DNA of 64,000 bases, from positions 1 through 64,000 of the forward strand of contig NZ_JAERSG010000008.1 in assembly GCF_016735675.1 (NCBI RefSeq). Direction: 5' to 3'. This stretch comes from Nocardioides baculatus (lineage in GTDB: Bacteria; Actinomycetota; Actinomycetes; Propionibacteriales; Nocardioidaceae). The translations under genes and the position numbers were made by a program. This document shows positions 58,013-64,000 of the stretch, piece by piece (the stretch's first letter is position 1; every line of letters begins with the position of its first letter). The notes below the pieces were generated by a model, which was given only the letters and a program-made list of their open reading frames with translations, did no database searches and had not been told where the DNA came from.

Positions 58013-60691
58013 ATGAGCGACGGGAGCGACGGCATGGTGACGAACGAGGGTGACTGTCGGGTCGTCGTGGTCGGCGCCGGCGCCGGCGGTGCGCTGGTCG
58101 CGACCCACCTGGTGACCGCCCTGTCCTCGCGCTTCCGCGTCGAGCTCGTCGACCCGGCGCCGACGACCGGTCGCGGGCAGGCATACTCCACCACGGACGA
58201 CCGTCACCTCCTCAACGTCCCCGCCTCTGGCATGACCGCCTTCCCGCGCGATCCCGAGCACTTCCTGCGCTGGCTGCGCAACCACCACGACCCGAAGTTC
58301 CAGCCGCACGAGTTCGCACCGCGCGCCGTCTTCGGCCGCTACGTCGAGAGCCTGCTCACGACGGCGACCGAGTTCCCCGGCAACGCCCGGCTCGTACGCC
58401 GCCAGGCCGAGGTCGTCGACATCTCCGAGGCCGGCGGCGGCTTCGTCGTCGAGCTCTCGGACGGCGACCGGATCGAGGCGCGGGCCGTCGTGCTCGCGAC
58501 GAGCAGCAAGCCGGGCACCGGCTGGGCGCCGGCCGAGCTGGCGGACGACCCCCGGCTCATCGCCGACCCGTGGACGCAGCCGATCCCCGAGGTCGGCGAC
58601 GTGCTGATGCTGGGCTCGGGCCTCACGATGGTCGACCTCGTGATCAGCGCCGACCGGCCCGACCGCACGGTCCACGTCGTCTCGCGCACCGACGCGGTGC
58701 CGCACCCGCACGTCCTCCCCACCACTCCCCCGGTGCCGCCGCCGCCCGGCGTCACCCGGATCCAGGACCTCGACGCGCTGCGGTCCACGATCGCCGCGCA
58801 CGTCGACACCACGGTCGAGGCGACCGGCGACTGGCGCGCCGCCATCGACGGGCTCCGCCCGGTGACCGCGCAGCTGTGGCGCGGCCTGCCGGAGGCCGAC
58901 AAGCGGCGCTTCATCGCCGAGGACGCCCGCAGCTGGGACGTGCACCGCCACCGGATGGCGCCGGCGACCGCCCGCCGCTTCGACGCGATCGCCACCGCCG
59001 GCCGGCTCCAGCGCCACCGCGGCACCATCGCCGCCGTCCGTGCGGGCGACCACGCCCTCCACGTCACCCTCGACGACGGCACGGAGCTCCGCGTCGCCGC
59101 CGTCGTCAACTGCACCGGTCCGGTCGGCTCCATCGCCGCCGACCCGCTGATGACGCGCCTCGCCCAGACCGGACTCGTCCGCCCCGGCCCCGCCGGGCTC
59201 GGCATCGACACCGCCGACGACGGCCGGATCCTCGGCACCCTGCCGGAGCACCTCCCCTTCCTCGCCGTCGGCTCGCTGCGCCGCGGCAACCTGTGGGAGT
59301 CCACCGCGATGCCGGAGATCCGTGAGCAGGCCTATGACGTCGCGCGCGTCGTCAGCCGCTCGATGCACGGCGAGTCCCGGCGCCGGCCGGTCGACCCCTA
59401 CGGCCTCACGCTGTCCACCAGCGCCGACGCCGCCGAGCGCTACAACGCCGCGCTCGGTCGGCTCCTGCGGCTCCAGGACGGTGTCGAGGACGGCCTTGCT
59501 GCTGCGGTCGCCGAGGACGAGGGCTTCGTCCAGGCCCACGCCGCGCTAGCCCTCCTGGGCCACGAGTGGGGGACGAACAACCACTGGCAGGCCTCGCTGC
59601 GCGCCGCCCACCGGGCCGCCGCCGAGCGCCACCTCGACGACCGCGAGAGCTCCTTCCTCGACGCCGTCACCACCCGCCTCCGCACCGACGAGGCCACCGG
59701 CGCGGCAGCCCTGCTGCGCCACGTCCGCCTCTTCCCGCGCGACGCCCTCGCCGTCAGCGTCGCCGTGCCGACGGTGGCCTTCGGCGGCCTCACCAGCGGT
59801 AGCCAGACCGCCGCGCTCGTCGAGTCGCTCGGCCGCTCCTACGGCGACGACTGGTGGTACGCCGGCCAGCTCGCGTTCGTCCGCCAGGACCAGGAGCGCT
59901 GGGCCGAGGCCGAGGAGCTGGCGTCCTACGCCCTCTCGGTCGAGCCCGCCTCCGGGCATGCGGTCCACGCCCGCGCGCACGTCTTCTACGAGACGGGTGA
60001 CCACGTCGCGGGCCTGGCCTGGCTCGACGAGTGGATCCGCTCGCGCGGCCCCGAGGCCAACCACCGCTCGCACTTCTCCTGGCACGCGGCCCTCCACGAG
60101 CTGATGCAGGACGACGTGGAGGCCGTACGCCGTCGCTACGCCCGCGAGCTCGCGCCCTCCGTCGTCAGCGGGAGCCGGGTGGTGGTCGACAGCGGCGCGC
60201 TGCTGTGGCGCGGTCGCGTCACCGGCGCGTGGACCGACGACCTCCCGGTCGGTGAGGTCCGCGCGCAGGCACCGACCGAGTGGCTCACCGCTCCCCCGAC
60301 GCCGTTCGCGGCGATGCACAGCGCTGTCCTGCTCGCCGCCGACGGCGATGCGGCCGCCCTCTCCCGCCTGGCCGACGAGTCGGCGCGGCACGAGGACCGC
60401 GTCTTCCGCGACGTCGTCGCGCCCCTGTGCGCCGGCCTGGTCTCGGTGGTCGAGGAGCGCTGGAACGCCGCGTCCGCGACGCTCACCTCGGTCGTCGCCA
60501 CGATGGCGCCGCTCGGCGGCAGCAAGGCGCAGCGCGAGGTCGTCGAGGACACCCTGGTCTTCGCGCTCGCCATGGCCGACCGCAACGCGGAGGCCGCGGC
60601 GGTGCTCGACGAGCGGCTCTCCCGCCGCTCCTCGGCGCTCGACGCCCGTCGTCGGGCGGCCGTGGTCGCCGGTGTGCCCGCGGGTCGCTGA
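58013..60691 (+). CDS. Fusion of FAD/NAD(P)-binding domain and TTC38-like TPR domain
   Basis: Single uninterrupted frame of 892 residues. Residues 16-455 are an FAD/NAD(P)-binding protein: VVVVGAGAGGALVATHL (dinucleotide loop), GRGQAYST, HLLNVPASGMTAFPRDPEHFLRWL (in parts), second loop MLGSGLTMVDLV, and NCTGPVGS. Residues 465-890 match the TTC38 family of TPR-like proteins: GLTLSTS, AEAEELASYALSVEP, HARAHVFYETG, SHFSWHAALHELMQ and VDSGALLWRGRVTG. No frameshift or stop marks the junction. Substrate unknown; ATG at 58034 is an alternative start. Joining these two families is unusual to my knowledge. Confidence 0.88.
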   Translation: MSDGSDGMVTNEGDCRVVVVGAGAGGALVATHLVTALSSRFRVELVDPAPTTGRGQAYSTTDDRHLLNVPASGMTAFPRDPEHFLRWLRNHHDPKFQPHEFAPRAVFGRYVESLLTTATEFPGNARLVRRQAEVVDISEAGGGFVVELSDGDRIEARAVVLATSSKPGTGWAPAELADDPRLIADPWTQPIPEVGDVLMLGSGLTMVDLVISADRPDRTVHVVSRTDAVPHPHVLPTTPPVPPPPGVTRIQDLDALRSTIAAHVDTTVEATGDWRAAIDGLRPVTAQLWRGLPEADKRRFIAEDARSWDVHRHRMAPATARRFDAIATAGRLQRHRGTIAAVRAGDHALHVTLDDGTELRVAAVVNCTGPVGSIAADPLMTRLAQTGLVRPGPAGLGIDTADDGRILGTLPEHLPFLAVGSLRRGNLWESTAMPEIREQAYDVARVVSRSMHGESRRRPVDPYGLTLSTSADAAERYNAALGRLLRLQDGVEDGLAAAVAEDEGFVQAHAALALLGHEWGTNNHWQASLRAAHRAAAERHLDDRESSFLDAVTTRLRTDEATGAAALLRHVRLFPRDALAVSVAVPTVAFGGLTSGSQTAALVESLGRSYGDDWWYAGQLAFVRQDQERWAEAEELASYALSVEPASGHAVHARAHVFYETGDHVAGLAWLDEWIRSRGPEANHRSHFSWHAALHELMQDDVEAVRRRYARELAPSVVSGSRVVVDSGALLWRGRVTGAWTDDLPVGEVRAQAPTEWLTAPPTPFAAMHSAVLLAADGDAAALSRLADESARHEDRVFRDVVAPLCAGLVSVVEERWNAASATLTSVVATMAPLGGSKAQREVVEDTLVFALAMADRNAEAAAVLDERLSRRSSALDARRRAAVVAGVPAGR

Positions 60692-60697
60692 GCCACC

Positions 60698-60835
60698 ATG
60701 CTCCAGGACGCGCTCAGCACCGTGGCGATCACCACGATGTTCGCCCTCGCGATGGTCGAGCTGCACGTGGAGCTCGTCGCGGGCGGCGCTGCGTGGCTCG
60801 CGGCCTGGTGGCTGCTGCGGGAGCAGTCGGCCTAG
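60698..60835 (+). CDS. Small hydrophobic protein (45 aa)
   Basis: Starts six bases after the fusion gene: MLQDALSTVAITTMFALAMV, then a second hydrophobic run AGGAAWLAAWWLLREQSA. It probably forms one or two short membrane helices. Its TAG begins the -10 hexamer of the next gene. No family recognised; coding status plausible given position and composition. Confidence 0.45.
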   Translation: MLQDALSTVAITTMFALAMVELHVELVAGGAAWLAAWWLLREQSA

Positions 60836-60838
60836 GCT
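60833..60838 (+). promoter_or_regulatory. -10 hexamer, leaderless promoter of the MmcQ/YjbR gene
   Basis: TAGGCT, six bases before the GTG at 60845. Confidence 0.5.
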
Positions 60839-60844
60839 GCACGC

Positions 60845-61150
60845 GTGACCCCGGACGACGTCGCCCGCTACGTCGAGGCGCTCCCGCAGGTCAAGCGCAA
60901 GGGGACCGAGGCACGCCCGGCGTGGTACGTCCGCGACCGCTTGGTCGCGCGGCTCGACGAGCCCGACACGCTGGTGGTCCGGGTCCCGCTCAGCAAGCGT
61001 GAGTCGGTCGTCGCGAGCTGTCCGGAGGGCTTCGGCGTGCCTCCTCGGATGGAGGCACACCACAAGGTCGAGGCCTACCTCGACCGCGTCGAGGATGCGG
61101 CGGTGCGCACCGCCATCGACCTCGCGTGGGAGATGCAGAGCCGCCCATGA
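60845..61150 (+). CDS. MmcQ/YjbR family DNA-binding protein
   Basis: CyaY-like small protein of 101 residues: MTPDDVARYVEALPQVKRKG, AWYVRDRLVARLD, and the closing VEAYLDRVEDAAVRTAIDLAW. The family has a double-wing DNA-binding fold but no assigned role. GTG start. The stop overlaps the next gene by four bases (ATGA), linking their translation. Confidence 0.88.
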   Translation: MTPDDVARYVEALPQVKRKGTEARPAWYVRDRLVARLDEPDTLVVRVPLSKRESVVASCPEGFGVPPRMEAHHKVEAYLDRVEDAAVRTAIDLAWEMQSRP

Positions 61151-61851
61151 GCCCGGACCCGACGACGAACCCGGTCTTCGACCGACTCTTCGACGAGGCC
61201 GTGCCCGCCCTGCTCGCGGGCGAGCACCGGCGCGACGAGCCGCCGGTCGACGGTGGGCGGTGGCCGGTCAGCGTCGTCGCCGTCCCCGACCCGCCGGCTC
61301 GCGACGCGATGGCCGAGCTGATGGCCGAGGCGCTGGTCCACGCCGGTCCGGGGCACTTCGAGACCGGCCGACCCGACGCCAGCCACCTCACGGTGCGTGC
61401 GCTCGAGCCCTACCGCGACGCCGCGTCCGCGGCGGACGGGATCACCGGCGCGTGGATCACGGCGATGGAGCAGGTCGGCCGGACGTCGGCACCGGTCACC
61501 CTGCGGCTCACCGGGGTCACGCTGACCGCCAGCGGGGTGATGGTGCAGGCCGAGCCCGTCGACGACGCACCGTGGGAGCTCATGCGGGGGCTGCGCATGG
61601 CGCTCGGCCCGCTCGCGTGGTTCGAGGACCAGTGGCAGGAGCGCGACATCTGGTACGCCAGCATCCTGCACTTCGCAGCACCCGTGGCGGACCCGGCCGG
61701 ACTGGTCGACTGGGGAGGGCGGCACCGGCGATCGCTCGACCACGAGGTCACCCTCGACGCGGTGGTCCTGACCCGGTTCCGCTACTACGAGGACGGCGTA
61801 GGACGACACATGGCCATGGAGCCCTGGCACGCCACGTCCCTCACCGGCTGA
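61147..61851 (+). CDS. Hypothetical protein, possible 2H phosphoesterase fold
   Basis: Soluble protein of 234 residues. SHLTVRALEP fits the first HxT motif of 2H phosphoesterases (2'-5' RNA ligase-like), and VTLRLTGVTLTASGVMVQAEP the adjoining strands. The second motif is less clear: ILHFAAPV has His but no Thr or Ser two residues on. Catalysis is therefore doubtful. Encoded in overlap with the MmcQ/YjbR gene. Confidence 0.65.
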   Translation: MSPDPTTNPVFDRLFDEAVPALLAGEHRRDEPPVDGGRWPVSVVAVPDPPARDAMAELMAEALVHAGPGHFETGRPDASHLTVRALEPYRDAASAADGITGAWITAMEQVGRTSAPVTLRLTGVTLTASGVMVQAEPVDDAPWELMRGLRMALGPLAWFEDQWQERDIWYASILHFAAPVADPAGLVDWGGRHRRSLDHEVTLDAVVLTRFRYYEDGVGRHMAMEPWHATSLTG

Positions 61852-61942
61852 CCGGCGAGCCTCCGCAGCGGCCGAAAGTCTGCCGTGTGTCTGGACCTCC
61901 TACGGTGGGGTACGGGACCTGCACACCGACGAGAGGACTCCC

Positions 61943-62407
61943 GTGCACCACATCAGCAAGGCCACTGCCGTCATCACCTTCCCGGCCCGGACCGCGTTCG
62001 CGGTCGCGAGCGCCGGAGTGCGTACGACGGTCCGCCTGGTGGGTTGGGCTGCCGAGCAGGCCACCGGGCAGACCCAGGCGCGCCCGACCCCGGCCGTGGT
62101 GGTGCCCGACCCGATGGAGCCCACCCGCACCCCGCCGCCGGCGACGGGCCCCGCGACCACGACGGCACCTGCGACCAAGGTCCCGGCCAGTCAGGTGCCG
62201 CTGAAGTCCGATCCCACCCCGTCGCTGCCGGCCGGAGTCGCGGAGATCGACGCGGCGCTCGACGAGCCGGCGCCCGCTCCCGTGAAGAAGGCTGCGGCGA
62301 AGAAGGCCCCGGCGAAGAAGGCAGCCGCCAGGAAGGCGCCATCGAAGCAGGCTGCGGTCCTCGCGCCCGCCCTCGGCCTCTCGGAGGACGAGGTCGCCGA
62401 GCGCTGA
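61943..62407 (+). CDS. Protein with histone H1-like Lys/Ala tail
   Basis: Protein of 154 residues. The first 35 are mildly hydrophobic and amphipathic (FPARTAFAVASAGVRTTVRL). A Pro/Thr-rich stretch follows to about 95, then an acidic segment and the tail KKAAAKKAPAKKAAARKAP, like histone H1 or actinobacterial HupB tails. It may bind DNA or acidic polymers. GTG start with a GAGAGGA ribosome site. The gap 61852-61942 holds TACGGT at 61901-61906, a possible -10. Confidence 0.65.
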   Translation: MHHISKATAVITFPARTAFAVASAGVRTTVRLVGWAAEQATGQTQARPTPAVVVPDPMEPTRTPPPATGPATTTAPATKVPASQVPLKSDPTPSLPAGVAEIDAALDEPAPAPVKKAAAKKAPAKKAAARKAPSKQAAVLAPALGLSEDEVAER

Positions 62408-62426
62408 CGCGGGGCTCACACCCTGC

Positions 62427-64000
62427 TCAGGGCACCTCGAACGTCACCGTCTGCACGGGGTTGTCGAACTCCGTCGTGCGCAGTGACACCTGGACCTCCC
62501 ATGTGCCCGCGGTGGGCAGCACGACGTCGCCGGAGTAGATGCCCGGGCCGAGGTTGGTCAGCGACACGGCGCCCAGGTCGACGTCGTCGGTCGACAGGCT
62601 CATCCGGGGAGCCTCGTGGCCCTCTGCGGGCTGGCCGGCCTCGTCGGTCATGGTGAGGGTGAGGGTGGCCGGCCCGACGCCGAGCGGCTCGAGGGTGACC
62701 TCCCCGGTGATGTCGTCGAGCTGCACGGAGTCCGAGCCGGTCCCCGTCGAGGACGACGCGACGGCCACCGTCGGCTCCGGGCTGCGGTCGACCAGGAACC
62801 CGGTCACCAGCAGGACGGCCAGCAGGACCGCGGCCTCGGCGTACGTCGTCCGCACCACGGACGCGGCCGCGGTGGTGCGCTCCGCCGTACGGTCTGCGCC
62901 GCGCAACCGCGGCAGGAGGGCGAAGCGGTTCCACGCGGCGATCGCCACCGCCACCAGGACGACGAGGATCTTGACGATCAGGAGGGTGCCGTAGGTCGTG
63001 TCGAGCAGTGCGTCGAGCGAGCCGGCCACGCGCCACGCCATCACCGAGCCGGCCACGACGAGCACCGCGAGGATGCCCGCCGCCCAGGTCGAGAACCGCG
63101 ACAGCACCACGGCTGCCGTCTCTCCACGCCCGGACAGGTCGCGCAGCACGAGCGCGAGCGCCACCAACCCCCCGAGCCACAGTGCGCCGGCGGCGAGGTG
63201 CAGCACGTCGACCGCGATGACCAGCGCCTCCGGCGACGTGGCGCGGGTGTGCCCGGTGAGGGACGGCGCGGCCAGCGCGACCGCGCAGCCGCCGAGGACG
63301 AGGCCGCGGCGCGCACCCAGCGTGAGCGCGAGCCCCACGGTGACGGCGGCCGGGACGACGTACTCCCCGAGGGCGAGTGCCGACCACGTCGACCCGTCGC
63401 CGAGGGCCGATGCAGCGAGCCCGAGCTGGTAGAGCGCGACGAGCGGCACCGCCGCCCACCACGCCAGCACCGCGACGACCGCGGCGAGACGAACCGTGCT
63501 GCGCAGTCGACGGCGGGCGCCCTCGACCGCGGGGTCGAGCGGCAGGAAGAGCGCCGAGAAGCCGGCGACGCCCGCGGCGACGAGCAGGCCGACGTAGGCC
63601 AGCCAGCGGACCACGCCCAGCAGCACGGGCGCATCCGTGTCGGTGTCGGACGACGTGGGCACGTCGACGACGTCGCTGGGAGCGCCGACGGAGAAGCTGA
63701 GCGAGCCACCGATCGGGTGGCCGTCCGCCGAGACCAGGCGCCACACGACGACGAGGGTGCCCTCGTCGACCTCGCCGTCGAGGGAGACGATGAGCTGGGC
63801 GTCGCGCACCGTGGCACTCGAGGCGATCTCGGTGCCGGTGGCGTCGAAGACGGTGATCCCTGCCGGCACCCCGATCACGGACTCGTTGAAGCTGAACGTG
63901 ACCTGCTCCGGCGCGGTCTCGAGGACCGCACCCTCGGCCGGGTCGGTGGCGATGAGGGTCGCGTGCGCAGCCGCCGGCGGCGCCGGCGCCAGCACCAGGA
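62427..64000 (-). CDS. CopC-CopD copper resistance protein, 5' end beyond the window
   Basis: Partial: the frame is open to the window edge and the visible N-terminus is the end of a signal peptide (LAPAPPAAAHATL), so the start lies outside. After cleavage, HATL gives the N-terminal copper ligand His. The CopC domain (about 100 residues) ends with SADGHPIGGSLSF. Eight or so helices of CopD follow (VDVLHLAAGALWLGGLVALA). The C-terminal 110 residues are a periplasmic beta domain (LTMTDEAGQPAEGHEAPRMS). It moves or stores copper across the membrane. Converges with the Lys/Ala-tail gene. Confidence 0.92.
   Translation of the reverse strand, partial: LVLAPAPPAAAHATLIATDPAEGAVLETAPEQVTFSFNESVIGVPAGITVFDATGTEIASSATVRDAQLIVSLDGEVDEGTLVVVWRLVSADGHPIGGSLSFSVGAPSDVVDVPTSSDTDTDAPVLLGVVRWLAYVGLLVAAGVAGFSALFLPLDPAVEGARRRLRSTVRLAAVVAVLAWWAAVPLVALYQLGLAASALGDGSTWSALALGEYVVPAAVTVGLALTLGARRGLVLGGCAVALAAPSLTGHTRATSPEALVIAVDVLHLAAGALWLGGLVALALVLRDLSGRGETAAVVLSRFSTWAAGILAVLVVAGSVMAWRVAGSLDALLDTTYGTLLIVKILVVLVAVAIAAWNRFALLPRLRGADRTAERTTAAASVVRTTYAEAAVLLAVLLVTGFLVDRSPEPTVAVASSSTGTGSDSVQLDDITGEVTLEPLGVGPATLTLTMTDEAGQPAEGHEAPRMSLSTDDVDLGAVSLTNLGPGIYSGDVVLPTAGTWEVQVSLRTTEFDNPVQTVTFEVP

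Noticed and set aside
56918-59539. 873-codon minus-strand frame under DUF305 and the FAD-TTC38 gene
   Set aside because: Antisense artefact; no motif, Val/Arg/Gly/Asp-rich, and the plus strand encodes intact domains.

Overview
The window is chromosomal DNA from a very GC-rich, mycothiol- and F420-using actinobacterium. Nocardioidaceae (Nocardioides-like) is the best guess. The clues are a SigR/RsrA pair, the actinobacterial 24-residue ribosomal protein bL37, a DUF222/HNH protein, an F420-type luciferase-like oxidoreductase, many GTG starts with 4-base stop/start overlaps, and many genes that start six bases after a TAnnnT hexamer (leaderless promoters). I see no tRNA, rRNA, CRISPR array, prophage or insertion sequence. 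The family assignment is inference.

Layout. 0-5 kb: DUF222/HNH protein, a membrane protein/histidine kinase/response regulator operon, and a methyltransferase. 5-8 kb: thiol-stress locus on the minus strand (SRAP peptidase, hydrolase, sigR, rsrA, bL37) with a textbook SigR promoter lying inside the hydrolase gene. 8-11 kb: degenerate GGDEF protein divergent from a membrane-anchored sigma factor/anti-sigma fusion. 11-16 kb: aroA-rsgA, hisN, CBS protein, FKBP isomerase. 16-19 kb: second two-component pair divergent from an ABC exporter. 19-24 kb: secreted PLD-like protein, DUF445 protein, cytidylyltransferase-like enzyme and a secreted HExxH metalloprotease. 24-29 kb: a TetR-controlled five-gene operon (ACAD10/11-like dehydrogenase, two SDRs, an ACAD10/11-like kinase, a histidine phosphatase) that looks like a 4-hydroxyacyl-CoA catabolic module. 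29-38 kb: regulators, lipoproteins, a cupin gene with its TetR, and a SNF2-type ATPase. 38-47.5 kb: phenylacetate catabolism (paaK and a PaaR-like TetR; paaABCDE-paaI; divergent paaZ). 47.5-56 kb: hairpin repeats, small membrane proteins, luciferase-like oxidoreductases, CDF transporter and a GntR/ACC deaminase pair. 56-64 kb: DUF6153/DUF305 pair, an 892-residue fusion of an FAD/NAD(P)-binding domain with a TTC38-like TPR domain, and a CopC-CopD copper protein cut by the window edge.

How it fits together. The catabolic blocks each have a palindromic operator next to a local regulator: TetR at 24.8 kb, PaaR-like sites at 39.3 and 45.4 kb, TetR/cupin at 34.0 kb, GntR at 52.9 kb. The least explained items are the FAD-TTC38 fusion, the one-polypeptide sigma/anti-sigma protein and the split ACAD10/11 operon. 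All functions come from reading motifs by eye; no database search was run.
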